Assembly: GCF_004216555.1 (NCBI RefSeq)
Contig: NZ_SGWQ01000018.1
Span: 29,763-93,762, forward strand
DNA length: 64,000 nt
Source: Herbihabitans rhizosphaerae
GTDB taxonomy: Bacteria > Actinomycetota > Actinomycetes > Mycobacteriales > Pseudonocardiaceae
Reading direction: 5' to 3'
Below are positions 1-9,178 of this stretch, piece after piece (position 1 is the first letter of the stretch; each line of letters begins with the position of its first letter). Below the pieces are notes generated by a model. That model was not told the DNA's origin. It saw only the letters and a list, made by a program, of their open reading frames with translations, and ran no database searches. Position numbers and translations under genes: made by a program.

Positions 1-1064
1 GGCTGGACGACCTGTCCCGGGAGCGGCTGAACTCGGGCAACCTGGCCGAGCTGGTGCGGGACAAGAGCGTCGTCGGCGTGACCACGAACCCGACGATCTT
101 CGCCAACGCGCTGGCCGACGGTGAGGCCTACGACGAGCAGGTGCGCGAGCTGGCCGCGCGGGGCGCCGACCTGGACGCCACCGTGCGCGAGCTGACCACC
201 ACCGACGTGCGCAACGCGTGCGACCTGTTCCGCGGCACCTGGGAGTCCACCGACGGTGTGGACGGCCGGGTGTCCATCGAGGTCGACCCGCGGCTGGCCA
301 ACCAGACCGACCCGACCGTGGCCGAGGCGCTCGACCTGTGGAAGACCGTCGACCGCCCGAACCTGCTGGTGAAGATCCCGGCCACCAAGGAGGGCCTGCC
401 GGCGATCACCCGCACGCTCGCCGAGGGTGTCAGCGTGAACGTGACGCTGATCTTCTCGGTGGAGCGCTACCGCGAGGTGATGGAGGCTTACCTGTCCGGT
501 CTGGAGAAGGCCAAGGAGAACGGCCACCAGCTCGCCCAGATCGAGTCGGTGGCGTCGTTCTTCGTGTCCCGTGTGGACACCGAGGTGGACAAGCGGCTGG
601 ACGCGATCGGCACCGACGACGCGAAGGCGTTGCGCGGCAAGGCGGCCGTGGCCAACGCGCGGCTGGCGTACGCGGCGTTCCAGGAGGTCTTCTCCGGTGA
701 GCGCTGGGACGCGCTGGCCGCCGCCGGTGCGCGCGCGCAGCGTCCGCTGTGGGCGTCCACCGGCACGAAGAACCCGGACTACTCCGACACGCTGTACGTC
801 GACGATCTCGTCGTCGCCGACACGGTGAACACGATGCCGGAGAAGACCCTGCACGCCTATGCCGATCACGGCGGCGAGCCCGCCGACCGGGTGACCGACA
901 CCGGTCCGCAGGCCAAGGGGATCTTCGAGGCGCTCACCACGGTCGGCATCGACGTCGACGACGTGTACGACGTGCTCGAGCGCGAGGGCGTGGAGAAGTT
1001 CGAGAAGTCGTGGCTCGAGCTTCTCGATACAGTTCGTGGTCAGCTGGACAAGGCCTCCAACTGA
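1..1064 (+). CDS. tal: Transaldolase, 5'-truncated by window edge
   Basis: Transaldolase of the non-oxidative pentose phosphate pathway; it moves a dihydroxyacetone unit from sedoheptulose-7-P to glyceraldehyde-3-P in the cytosol. The reading frame is open from base 3 (LDDLSRERL...), so the true start lies to the left; the GTG at 54 is internal. The TNPTIF motif and the Schiff-base lysine in LVKIPAT (codon 372-374) are visible. The C-terminal part is complete and stops at 1062-1064. pgi follows after 37 nt, the start of a pentose-phosphate operon. Confidence 0.96.
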   Translation, partial: LDDLSRERLNSGNLAELVRDKSVVGVTTNPTIFANALADGEAYDEQVRELAARGADLDATVRELTTTDVRNACDLFRGTWESTDGVDGRVSIEVDPRLANQTDPTVAEALDLWKTVDRPNLLVKIPATKEGLPAITRTLAEGVSVNVTLIFSVERYREVMEAYLSGLEKAKENGHQLAQIESVASFFVSRVDTEVDKRLDAIGTDDAKALRGKAAVANARLAYAAFQEVFSGERWDALAAAGARAQRPLWASTGTKNPDYSDTLYVDDLVVADTVNTMPEKTLHAYADHGGEPADRVTDTGPQAKGIFEALTTVGIDVDDVYDVLEREGVEKFEKSWLELLDTVRGQLDKASN

Positions 1065-1101
1065 TCTTCGTAGACCACCGGACGAGAGGGTCGCTCCGAC
1101 G

Positions 1102-2721
1102 ATGGCAGACCAACCCGAACAGCTCGCGGTAACGCTTGTAGATCAGCGACTGGCCGGGGAGGCGGCACCATTCGCGGAGCGGCTCGTCTCCGACCGGGTC
1201 GCCTCCAAGCTCACGTCCCAGGACCCCACGCTGTGGGGCCCGGACGCCGAGCCGGAATCGGCGATCCGCTTGTCGTGGACCACGCTGCACGACACGTCCC
1301 GCCCACTGTTGGCGGAGATCGAGGCGCTGCGCGCGGAACTGCAGGCCGACGGCGTGGACCGCGTTGTGCTCGCCGGCATGGGCGGCTCGTCGCTCGCGCC
1401 GGAGGTGATCACCAGCACGGCGGGCGTGCCGCTGACCGTGCTGGACACCACCGATCCCGGGCAGGTGGCCGACGCGCTCGCCGGCGACCTGGACAGCACG
1501 GTGCTGGTGGTGTCGTCCAAGTCGGGCTCCACGGTGGAGACCGACAGCCACCGGCGGATCTTCGAGAAAGCCTTCACCGCCAACGGAATCGACGCCGCGT
1601 CGCGCATCGTGGTGGTGACCGACCCCGGCTCCCCGCTGGAGTCGGCGTCGCTGGACGCCGGCTACCGCAAGGTGTTCACCGCGGACCCGAACGTCGGCGG
1701 GCGCTACTCGGCGCTCACCGCGTTCGGCCTCGTGCCGTCCGGGCTGGCCGGCGCCGACGTCGGCGCGCTGCTGGACGACGCGGCCGCCGCGTCCAAGGTG
1801 CTTTCCCTTGACAGCGAAGAGAATCCGGGCCTGCGGCTGGGTGCCGCGCTCGGCGCGGCGCACGCCCGCGGCGCGGAGAAGGTGGTCTTCGCCGACACCG
1901 GTTCCGGGATCACGGGCTTCGGCGACTGGGCCGAACAGCTCATCGCCGAGTCCACCGGGAAGAACGGCACCGGGCTGCTGCCGGTCGTCGCGGAGAGCCC
2001 CGACTCCCCCGGGTTCGCCGACGCCGGCACCGACGCCACGACTGTCGCGATCGGACCGTCGGCCACCGCGGCGATCGCGGTCACCGGCCCGCTCGGCGCG
2101 CAGTTCCTGCTCTGGGAGTACGCGACCGTGGTGGCCGGGCGGCTGCTCGGCATCAACCCGTTCGACCAGCCGGACGTGGAAGCGGCGAAGAAGGCCTCCC
2201 GCGCGCTGCTGGACAACCCGGACGCCGCGAACGCCGGCGAACCGTCCTTTGTGGACGGTCCGGTGGAGGTGTACGGCGTCCCGGGTACCGCCGGCCCGAG
2301 CACGCTCGCCGAGACGCTGCGGCAGTTCCTGGCGCTGGTCCCGGACGCCGGGTATATCAGCGTGCAGGCCTATCTTGACCGGCTGGACGACGCGTCGGCG
2401 ATCCTGCTACGCACCGAGCTGGCCCGGCGCACCGGCACCCAGACCACGTTCGGCTGGGGCCCGCGCTTCCTGCACTCGACCGGCCAGTACCACAAGGGCG
2501 GCCACCAGAACGGCGTGTTCCTGCAGCTCACCGGCGCGGTCGAGAACGATCTCGAGGTGCCGGACCGCCCGTACACGCTGGGTGTGCTGCAGCGGGCGCA
2601 GGCACTCGGCGACGGGCAGGTGCTCGCCGAGCGCGGCCGCCCGGTGCTGCGCCTGCACCTCACCGACCGCGCCGCCGGCCTCGCCCACGTCGTCCGCGCA
2701 CTCGAGGGGATTGGACATTGA
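1102..2721 (+). CDS. pgi: Glucose-6-phosphate isomerase
   Basis: Interconverts glucose-6-P and fructose-6-P, linking glycolysis to the pentose phosphate branch encoded around it. 539 aa, close to the usual length. The sugar-isomerase signatures are present: GMGGSSLAPEV near residue 95, VSSKSGSTVET near 140, and the C-terminal FLHSTGQYHKGG region. I chose ATG 1102 because an AGAGGG ribosome-binding sequence lies about 10 nt upstream and the product begins MADQPEQ; an earlier in-frame start at 1036 would run into tal. Its TGA overlaps the TTG start of zwf (TTGA), so translation is probably coupled. Confidence 0.95.
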   Translation: MADQPEQLAVTLVDQRLAGEAAPFAERLVSDRVASKLTSQDPTLWGPDAEPESAIRLSWTTLHDTSRPLLAEIEALRAELQADGVDRVVLAGMGGSSLAPEVITSTAGVPLTVLDTTDPGQVADALAGDLDSTVLVVSSKSGSTVETDSHRRIFEKAFTANGIDAASRIVVVTDPGSPLESASLDAGYRKVFTADPNVGGRYSALTAFGLVPSGLAGADVGALLDDAAAASKVLSLDSEENPGLRLGAALGAAHARGAEKVVFADTGSGITGFGDWAEQLIAESTGKNGTGLLPVVAESPDSPGFADAGTDATTVAIGPSATAAIAVTGPLGAQFLLWEYATVVAGRLLGINPFDQPDVEAAKKASRALLDNPDAANAGEPSFVDGPVEVYGVPGTAGPSTLAETLRQFLALVPDAGYISVQAYLDRLDDASAILLRTELARRTGTQTTFGWGPRFLHSTGQYHKGGHQNGVFLQLTGAVENDLEVPDRPYTLGVLQRAQALGDGQVLAERGRPVLRLHLTDRAAGLAHVVRALEGIGH

Positions 2722-4271
2722 CCGCCACTTCCGCGCCACGCAGTTGGCGCAACCCGCTGCGGGACGAGCGGGACAAGCGGCTCCCGAGGATCGCCGGCCC
2801 GTGCGGCCTGGTGATCTTCGGCGTGACCGGTGACCTGTCCCGCAAGAAGCTGATGCCCGCGATCTACGACCTGGCCAACCGCGGCCTGCTGCCGCCGGGC
2901 TTCTCGCTGGTCGGGTTCGCCCGCCGGGACTGGGCCGACCAGGACTTCGGCCAGGTCGTCTACGACGCGGTGAAACAGCACGCGCGCACGCCGTTCCGCC
3001 AGGCCGTGTGGGATCGCCTCGCCGAGGGGATCAGGTTCGTGCAGGGCAGCTTCGACGACGACGCCGCGTTCGACCAGTTGGCCGCGACCGTCTCGGCCCT
3101 CGACCAGGAGCGCGGCACCGGCGGCAACCACGCGTTCTACCTGTCGATCCCACCGGGCGCGTTTCCCGTTGTGTGCCAACAGCTCCGGCGCTCCGGGCTG
3201 GCTGAGCCTCCCGGCGACAAAGACGGCCACTGGCGGCGCGTGGTGATCGAGAAGCCGTTCGGTCACGATCTGAAAAGCGCCCAGCAGCTCAACAAGATCG
3301 TCAACAACGTCTTCCCCGAGGAGTCGGTGTTCCGCATCGACCACTACCTCGGCAAGGAGACCGTGCAGAACATTCTGGCGCTGCGCTTCGCGAACCAGCT
3401 GTTCGAGCCGATCTGGAATGCCAACTACGTCGACCACGTGCAGATCACCATGGCCGAGGACATCGGCCTCGGCGGTCGCGCCGGCTACTACGACGGCATC
3501 GGCGCTGCCCGCGACGTGATCCAGAACCACCTGCTGCAACTGCTCGCGCTCACCGCGATGGAGGAGCCGGTCTCCTTCCACCCGAACGAGTTGCGCACCG
3601 AGAAGATCAAGGTGCTCTCGGCGACCAAGCCGGTCACGCCGTTCGCCGAGACCACCGCGCGCGGCCAGTACGCCGGCGGCTGGCAGGGCGGCCAGAAGGT
3701 GCCCGGTCTGCTGCAGGAGGAGGGCTTCTCGAAGGATTCGGTCACCGAGACCTTCGCCGCGATCACGCTCGAGGTGAACACCCGCCGCTGGGCCGGCGTG
3801 CCGTTCTACCTGCGCACCGGCAAGCGGCTCGGTCGCCGCGTCACCGAGATCGCCGTGGTGTTCAAGCGCGCGCCGCACCTGCCGTTCGACGACACCGCCA
3901 CCGAGGAGCTCGGCCAGAACGCGCTCGTGGTGCGGGTGCAGCCGGACGAGGGCGTGACGATGCGGTTCGGCTCGAAGGTGCCCGGCTCGACCATGGAGGT
4001 GCGCGACGTCTCCATGGACTTCGGCTACGGGCACTCGTTCACCGAGTCCTCGCCGGAGGCCTACGAGCGGCTGATCCTGGACGTGCTGCTCGGCGAGCCG
4101 TCGCTGTTCCCGGTGAACTCCGAGGTCGAGCTGTCCTGGGAGATTCTCGACCCGGTGCTCAAGTACTGGCGGCAGACGGGCAAGCCCGAGTCGTACTCGG
4201 CGGGCACCTGGGGACCGGACTCGGCGGCCAACATGCTCGCCCGCACCGGAAGGCACTGGAGGCGGCCTTGA
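2718..4271 (+). CDS. zwf: Glucose-6-phosphate 1-dehydrogenase
   Basis: First enzyme of the oxidative pentose phosphate pathway; oxidises glucose-6-P to 6-phosphogluconolactone with NADP. 517 aa. The nucleotide-binding motif GVTGDLSRKKL is at residues 35-45, EKPFGHDL follows, and the active-site stretch RIDHYLGK is at 206-213. The start is TTG inside a TTGA overlap with pgi, and the stop lies in a second TTGA overlap with opcA. Two TTG starts in a row suggest expression depends on ribosomes arriving from upstream. OpcA, encoded next, is its usual allosteric partner in actinobacteria. Confidence 0.97.
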   Translation: MTATSAPRSWRNPLRDERDKRLPRIAGPCGLVIFGVTGDLSRKKLMPAIYDLANRGLLPPGFSLVGFARRDWADQDFGQVVYDAVKQHARTPFRQAVWDRLAEGIRFVQGSFDDDAAFDQLAATVSALDQERGTGGNHAFYLSIPPGAFPVVCQQLRRSGLAEPPGDKDGHWRRVVIEKPFGHDLKSAQQLNKIVNNVFPEESVFRIDHYLGKETVQNILALRFANQLFEPIWNANYVDHVQITMAEDIGLGGRAGYYDGIGAARDVIQNHLLQLLALTAMEEPVSFHPNELRTEKIKVLSATKPVTPFAETTARGQYAGGWQGGQKVPGLLQEEGFSKDSVTETFAAITLEVNTRRWAGVPFYLRTGKRLGRRVTEIAVVFKRAPHLPFDDTATEELGQNALVVRVQPDEGVTMRFGSKVPGSTMEVRDVSMDFGYGHSFTESSPEAYERLILDVLLGEPSLFPVNSEVELSWEILDPVLKYWRQTGKPESYSAGTWGPDSAANMLARTGRHWRRP

Positions 4272-5302
4272 TCATCGATCTCCCGGCGACCACCACGTCA
4301 CAGGTCAACGCGAAGCTCGTGGACCTGCGCGAGAAGGGTGGCGCGGTAACCCTCGGCCGAGTGCTCACGCTGGTGATCGTCACCGACGACGGCGAGCGCA
4401 CCGAGGAGGCCATCGAGGCGGCCAACGACGCCAGCCGCGAGCACCCGTGCCGCGTGATCGTGGTGGCGCGCGGCGCGAAGAAGGCGGCGGCCCGGCTGGA
4501 CGCGCAGATCAGGGTCGGCGGTGACGCGGGCGCAAGTGAGGTCGTCGTGCTGCGGCTGTACGGCCCGCTGGCCGACGAGGGCGCGAGCTGTGTCGTGCCG
4601 CTGCTGCTGCCGGACGCGCCGCTGGTGGCGTGGTGGCCGTTCGAGGCACCGGCCAACCCCTCGCAGGACCCGATCGGCCAACTCGCCCAGCGGCGGATCA
4701 CCGACTCGGCCGCCGAGCGCGTCCCCGCCAAGGCGTTGACCGTCCGCGCGAAGCACTACGCCGACGGTGACACCGACCTGGCCTGGACCCGGCTCACCCT
4801 CTGGCGGGCGGTGCTGGCGGCGGCGATGGACCTGCCACCGTTCGAGAAGGTCACCGAGGCGACGGTGACCGGCGCGGGCGACTCGCCGTCCACCGAGCTG
4901 CTCGCCGCCTGGCTCGCCACCTGTCTCAAGGCGCCGGTGAAGCGGGTCAAGGCGGCCGACGGCCAGGGCATCGTGGCGGTCGAGTTGAAGCGCCGCTCCG
5001 GCTCGGTCGAGCTGCACCGGCCGGACACCAAAGTCGGCACGCTCACCCAGCCCGGCCAGCCGTCCCGGCGGGTAGCGCTGCAGCGCCGGTCGATCCGCGA
5101 CTGCCTCACCGAGGAACTACGCCGGCTCGACCCGGACGAGATCTACGAGAACGCGTTGAAGGGGCTGGACAAGATCGTCCGAGGGCGCGCGGGTACGAAG
5201 ACGGCCGCGGCGCGCAAGGCACCGGCCAAGAAGAGCACCACCAAGACCACCGCGACGAAGAAGCCCGCGGCAAAGGCGAAGCCCCCGAAGCCCCAGTCAT
5301 GA
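4268..5302 (+). CDS. opcA: Glucose-6-phosphate dehydrogenase assembly protein OpcA
   Basis: OpcA is the actinobacterial and cyanobacterial accessory protein needed for full activity or assembly of Zwf. 344 aa, beginning MIIDLPATTT, the typical OpcA N-terminus, from a TTG start that overlaps the zwf stop. The last 45 or so residues are a Lys/Ala/Pro-rich low-complexity tail, common in actinobacterial copies and probably disordered. It ends in an ATGA overlap with pgl. The position between zwf and pgl is diagnostic. Confidence 0.94.
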   Translation: MIIDLPATTTSQVNAKLVDLREKGGAVTLGRVLTLVIVTDDGERTEEAIEAANDASREHPCRVIVVARGAKKAAARLDAQIRVGGDAGASEVVVLRLYGPLADEGASCVVPLLLPDAPLVAWWPFEAPANPSQDPIGQLAQRRITDSAAERVPAKALTVRAKHYADGDTDLAWTRLTLWRAVLAAAMDLPPFEKVTEATVTGAGDSPSTELLAAWLATCLKAPVKRVKAADGQGIVAVELKRRSGSVELHRPDTKVGTLTQPGQPSRRVALQRRSIRDCLTEELRRLDPDEIYENALKGLDKIVRGRAGTKTAAARKAPAKKSTTKTTATKKPAAKAKPPKPQS

Positions 5303-6078
5303 GCACGCCCCAGACGGTCGTCTACGCCAACCCGGAGCTGCTGGCCGCGGCCACCGCGGCACGGCTGATCACGCGCCTGGTCGACGCGCAGGCGGCACGC
5401 GGGCGCGCGTCGCTGGTGCTGACCGGCGGGCGCACCGGCACCGCCGTTCTCGAGCAGGTGCGGGCCACGCCGGCTCGGGACGCGGTCGACTGGACGGCGA
5501 TCGACCTGTACTGGGGCGACGAGCGGTTCCTGCCCGCCGGTGACCCGGAGCGCAACGAAACCCAAGCGCGCCAAGCACTTCTGGACCACGTTCCGGTGCC
5601 GCCGGAGCGGGTGCACGCGATGGCGCCGCCGAACGGCGAGTTCGGCGACGACCCGGACGCGGTGGCCGCCGCGTACGCCGACGAGCTTGCCCGCGCGACC
5701 CGGCCGGAGGACCACGGACCGGTGCCGGTGTTCGACGTGTGCCTGCTCGGTGTCGGCGAGGAGGGGCACACCGCGTCGGTCTTCCCGTCCTCTCCCGCGG
5801 TGTACGAGACCGATCGCACCGTGGTCGCCGTGCGCAACTGCCCGAAGCCGCCGCCGACCCGGATCTCCCTGACGCTGCCGGCGATCCGGCACTCCGCCGA
5901 GGTGTGGCTGATGACCACCGGCGGCTCGAAGGCCGCCGCCGTGTCGATGGCCCTGGGCGGTGCCGGCGAGATCCAACTCCCCGCGGCCGGCGCGATCGGA
6001 CAGCGGCGCACGCTGTGGCTACTGGACAAGCAGGCCGCGGCGAAAGTGCCCGGAGTGTTCAGCCCTCCGCTCGCATGA
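5299..6078 (+). CDS. pgl: 6-phosphogluconolactonase
   Basis: Hydrolyses 6-phosphogluconolactone to 6-phosphogluconate, the step after Zwf. 259 aa, family-typical (PF01182, glucosamine/galactosamine-6-P isomerase fold). WGDERF at 72-77 and GVGEEGHTASVFP at 151-163 are the characteristic motifs. The start overlaps opcA (ATGA) and the stop overlaps the next gene (ATGA). No gnd follows in this window. Confidence 0.94.
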   Translation: MSTPQTVVYANPELLAAATAARLITRLVDAQAARGRASLVLTGGRTGTAVLEQVRATPARDAVDWTAIDLYWGDERFLPAGDPERNETQARQALLDHVPVPPERVHAMAPPNGEFGDDPDAVAAAYADELARATRPEDHGPVPVFDVCLLGVGEEGHTASVFPSSPAVYETDRTVVAVRNCPKPPPTRISLTLPAIRHSAEVWLMTTGGSKAAAVSMALGGAGEIQLPAAGAIGQRRTLWLLDKQAAAKVPGVFSPPLA

Positions 6079-6719
6079 GCGCCGGGGTGTCGGTCGCGGT
6101 CCGGGGCGCGACCAACGGATTCCGCCGCCAGGTGCGCGCCAGCGGCACGAGCCCGGCCGTCACCTACGCCGTCACCGGCTGCGGTCTTGTGCTGGCGATC
6201 GGCGCGCTGGTGTTGATCGTGCTCGCGTGGACCACCGACGCGCCGTTCCTGGTGAGCCGGTTCCACGACTCCGATGACGGACCCGCGCCGATGGGGCTGC
6301 GGGTCGGCCTCACGGTCGTGCTGGGCGGATTCCTGGCGCTGTTCGCCGTGGCGTTCATGAGCGGCGCGCGAAAGCCGCGCCTCGCACTCGATGACAACGG
6401 CGTCTGGCTGACCAAGGGCAAGCGGAGCGGGCCGGGTCTGCCGTGGAGTGACATCACGGCCGTCACCGTCGCCACCACACAGGACGCCACGACCGTTCCC
6501 GCCGAGACGGCCACCGTTCCGCTGGTGGAGGTGTTCCCGGCCAAGGGCGTGCACGAGCGCGGGCAACTCGCCACGGCGTTCGAGGTCAACGCGCCGTCGC
6601 CGGGGCACGGCCTGCGCGGCAAGCGATTCGTGTTCCAGGTGGCGGGCACACCGGAGGAGCTGGCCGCGTTCGGCGCGGCCGCGGATCGCCTGTCCCCCAA
6701 GGAATCCCGCGAACCATGA
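6075..6719 (+). CDS. Two-TM membrane protein, PH-like, unknown function
   Basis: 214 aa. Two hydrophobic segments at about 30-52 and 76-95 are followed by a soluble domain with a pattern seen in bacterial PH-like membrane proteins (ALDDNGVWL ... GLPWSDITAV). I do not recognise a specific family. It is translationally linked by ATGA overlaps both to pgl upstream and to the MBL-fold gene downstream, so it probably rides on the pentose-phosphate transcript. It resembles in layout the proteins at 30783-31226 and 54969-55601. Confidence 0.78.
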   Translation: MSAGVSVAVRGATNGFRRQVRASGTSPAVTYAVTGCGLVLAIGALVLIVLAWTTDAPFLVSRFHDSDDGPAPMGLRVGLTVVLGGFLALFAVAFMSGARKPRLALDDNGVWLTKGKRSGPGLPWSDITAVTVATTQDATTVPAETATVPLVEVFPAKGVHERGQLATAFEVNAPSPGHGLRGKRFVFQVAGTPEELAAFGAAADRLSPKESREP

Positions 6720-7639
6720 CCTCCCGCGTGCGGCACGTCGCCGAGCTGATCGACTACCTCGCCAAGAGGCGGCGGTACGAGCGCGAGGACGCCGATGCGT
6801 TGCGGCACTTGGAATCGGTACCGCTGGAGCTGCCGGCCGGGCTGACCGTGGACTGGCTCGGAGTCGCCGGATACCGGTTCACGTACCAGGATCACACGCT
6901 GTTCGTGGACCCGTTCGTGTCCCGCGTGCCACTGTCCGCCCTGCTGCGCCGGCGCACCGCGCTGCCCGATCCGGCGCGGGTGGCCGCCGTCGAGGCGCCC
7001 GGCACGACGGTCGGCATCCTGATCGGTCACGGGCACTGGGACCACGCGCTCGACGCGCCGGCGCTCGCCCGCCGGCTCGGCTGTCGCGTGTACGGCTCGC
7101 GGTCGGTGGAGAACCTGATGCGGCTGCACGGTCTGGACGACAGCGCGGTGGAGGTGGAGCCGTACCACCGCTACGAACTCGGCCCGTTCACCGTGTCGTT
7201 CACCCCGAGCACGCACTCCAAGCTGGTGCTCGGGCAGCGGATCCCGTTCGACGGCGACACGAGCTGCGACACGCTCGCGGAGCTGACACCCCAGGCCTAC
7301 CGGTGCGGGCAGACCTGGGGCATCACGATCACGGTCGGCGATTTCACGATCTATCACCAGGGCAGCGCGGATCTGATCGACGACGCGGTGCGCGAGCACG
7401 ACGTGGACCTGTTCCTCGCGGGCGTGGCCGGGCGCTCCTACACGCCGGACTACTGGCAGCGGGTCCTGTCGCTGCTGCGCCCGAAGGTGGTGGTCCCGAC
7501 GCACTACGACGACTTCTTCGTCTCCGTCGACGACCCGATGGCCTTCACCACGCTGACCCGGCTGGCGAACGTGCCGGACGAGCTGCACGCGGTCAGCCGC
7601 GATCTCGGCATCGCCGCGCTGCCTCGGGTGACGCGTTAG
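6716..7639 (+). CDS. Metallo-beta-lactamase-fold hydrolase
   Basis: 307 aa. The metal-binding motif HGHWDH (H105, H107, D109, H110) and later metal-site regions around STHSK and PTHYDD place it in the MBL superfamily, closest in style to UlaG/NAPE-PLD-like hydrolases. The substrate cannot be read from sequence. It is the last gene of the plus-strand operon. Its TAG stop overlaps by 4 nt the TAA stop of the convergent DUF1579-like gene. Confidence 0.88.
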   Translation: MTSRVRHVAELIDYLAKRRRYEREDADALRHLESVPLELPAGLTVDWLGVAGYRFTYQDHTLFVDPFVSRVPLSALLRRRTALPDPARVAAVEAPGTTVGILIGHGHWDHALDAPALARRLGCRVYGSRSVENLMRLHGLDDSAVEVEPYHRYELGPFTVSFTPSTHSKLVLGQRIPFDGDTSCDTLAELTPQAYRCGQTWGITITVGDFTIYHQGSADLIDDAVREHDVDLFLAGVAGRSYTPDYWQRVLSLLRPKVVVPTHYDDFFVSVDDPMAFTTLTRLANVPDELHAVSRDLGIAALPRVTR

Positions 7640-8133
7640 TCGATCCGGCTGGATTCCATGATCCAGTTGTCTGCCCACGTCTCGCCGCCGTCGTGGGAGA
7701 ACGCCTGCACCCACAGCAGCGAGTCGTTGCTGCGCACGGTCCACCGGAAGCGGACCTTGATCGGACGGCCGGCCAGTTCGTCGTCGCAGAGGAAGTCACC
7801 GCGACCGTCGACCAGCGTGCCCACCACGGGCGGGTCGAGCCTGCCGGGGAGCCGGGTGGACGCCCACCAGATCTTCCAGTGGCCCGTCTCCGGTTCGAAC
7901 AGCCGCATCGACATCCCTTGGTAGGAGCCGATTCCGGGGTAGTCGTCGGTGACGAAGGTGTCCACGTTGCCCAGGCCGCCGAGCGTCTGCCACGCGGTGG
8001 ACACGGCGTCGAACTCCACCCACTCGGTGCAGTCCGGGTCGAGTACGTCGCGAAGCTTGCGGTTGCGGATGTGCCAGCGGCCGGGCAGGAAGTCGAACGC
8101 GTGCCGGCCGTCGGTGAGTGTCTCGATGCTCAT
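7636..8133 (-). CDS. DUF1579-like protein
   Basis: 165 aa soluble protein. It opens with a DFLPGRWHIRNRKL stretch like the first strand of DUF1579/lipocalin-like beta-barrel proteins; many aromatic residues and beta alternation support that fold. Biochemical role unknown. It is transcribed divergently from the WYL regulator at 8198, with a perfect inverted repeat between the starts, so it is the likely target of that regulator. Confidence 0.8.
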   Translation of the reverse strand: MSIETLTDGRHAFDFLPGRWHIRNRKLRDVLDPDCTEWVEFDAVSTAWQTLGGLGNVDTFVTDDYPGIGSYQGMSMRLFEPETGHWKIWWASTRLPGRLDPPVVGTLVDGRGDFLCDDELAGRPIKVRFRWTVRSNDSLLWVQAFSHDGGETWADNWIMESSRID

Positions 8134-8150
8134 GGCGGGAACGCTATGAC

Positions 8151-8181
8151 GGCATCACTGACACCTTCTGTCAGTGATGCC
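8151..8181. promoter_or_regulatory. Perfect 13-bp inverted repeat, candidate WYL-regulator operator
   Basis: Arms GGCATCACTGACA (8151-8163) and TGTCAGTGATGCC (8169-8181) are exact reverse complements around a 5-nt spacer. The element fills most of the 64-nt gap between the divergent starts at 8133 and 8198. This is a classic place for a shared operator or autoregulatory site. The regulator identity is inferred from adjacency. Confidence 0.75.
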
Positions 8182-8197
8182 GGGCAGAATTCACCGC

Positions 8198-9178
8198 GTG
8201 CGCGCGAGCCGGCTGGTGTCCCTGCTGCTGTTGCTGCAGACGCGCGGGCGGATGACCGCGGCCGAGCTGGCCGACGAGTTGGAGGTCTCGGTGCGCACGG
8301 TGTACCGGGACGTCGAGTCGCTGCACGCCGCCGGGGTGCCGCTCTACGGTGACGCCGGGCCGGCCGGCGGGTACCAGCTGCTGGAGGGGTACCGCACCCG
8401 ATTGACCGGGCTGACCCGGCCGGAGGCGGAGGCCTTGTTCCTGGCCGGGCTGCCGGGGCCGGCCGCCGAGCTGGGCCTCGGCTCGGTGGTCGCCGCCGCG
8501 CAGCTCAAGCTCGCCGCCGCACTGCCGCCCGAACTGCGCGACCACGCCGAGCGCGTCGCCGGCCGGTTCCACCTGGACACGTCCGGCTGGTACCGCGAGC
8601 CGGACGACACGACGCACCTGGCCGCGGTGGCGGACGCCGTGTGGCGGCAGCACCGGGTCGAGGTGGGCTATCACCGCTGGACCGAGCCGCGGGAGGTCAC
8701 CCGCACGCTGTCGCCGTACGGTCTCGTGGTCAAGTCCGGCACCTGGTACCTGATCGCGCACAACGGCCGAGGGCTGTCCACCTACCGGGTGTCGGCGATC
8801 CGCTCGGTCCACGCGCTCGCCGAACCGTTCGACCGGCCGGCGGACTTCGATCTCGCCGGGCACTGGCGGTCCACAGTGGACGAATTCGAGCGGCGCCAGC
8901 AGTACCAGGGCAAGGCGGTCGTCCTGCTTTCCGCTGCCGGGCGCGCCCGCGTGCCGGGCAACCTCCCCGCCGTGATGGCCAGGGCGGTGGCGGACACCGC
9001 CACGCCCGCCGACCGTCCACAGTGGATCCGTGCGGTGATCCCGATCGAGTCGATCCCGCACGCCGCCACCGAACTACTGCGACTCGGCGCGGAGATCGAA
9101 GTGCTGGAGCCGCCCGAACTGCGCCAGCACCTCACCGACACCATCGCAGAACTCGCGCGGATGTACCGACCCCGCTAA
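8198..9178 (+). CDS. HTH/WYL-domain transcriptional regulator
   Basis: YafY-like regulator: N-terminal helix-turn-helix (RMTAAELADELEVSVRTVYRDVESL, residues about 17-41) and C-terminal WYL ligand-sensing domain. I prefer GTG 8198, giving the family-typical start (M)RASRLVSLLLLLQ; ATG 8177 would place the start inside the inverted repeat. WYL proteins usually respond to nucleotides, nucleic acid or small metabolites. It likely controls the divergent DUF1579-like gene and itself. The gene carries one GTCCACAGTGGAC element at 8869. Its stop overlaps the convergent HicB stop by 4 nt. Confidence 0.9.
   Translation: MRASRLVSLLLLLQTRGRMTAAELADELEVSVRTVYRDVESLHAAGVPLYGDAGPAGGYQLLEGYRTRLTGLTRPEAEALFLAGLPGPAAELGLGSVVAAAQLKLAAALPPELRDHAERVAGRFHLDTSGWYREPDDTTHLAAVADAVWRQHRVEVGYHRWTEPREVTRTLSPYGLVVKSGTWYLIAHNGRGLSTYRVSAIRSVHALAEPFDRPADFDLAGHWRSTVDEFERRQQYQGKAVVLLSAAGRARVPGNLPAVMARAVADTATPADRPQWIRAVIPIESIPHAATELLRLGAEIEVLEPPELRQHLTDTIAELARMYRPR
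8869..8881. repeat. GTCCACWGTGGAC element (in WYL regulator)
   Basis: Exact copy of the 13-bp near-palindrome, read in frame as Ser-Thr-Val-Asp with Thr codon ACA. A one-mismatch copy lies at 9015-9027 in the same gene, in a different reading frame. Confidence 0.85.

Noticed and set aside
2370..4256. A 628-codon minus-strand open frame
   Set aside because: Shadow of zwf and pgi; no recognisable motif.
5143..5302. Lys/Ala-rich end of opcA as a separate histone-like gene
   Set aside because: It is in frame with opcA with no start or RBS of its own; such tails are usual for actinobacterial OpcA.
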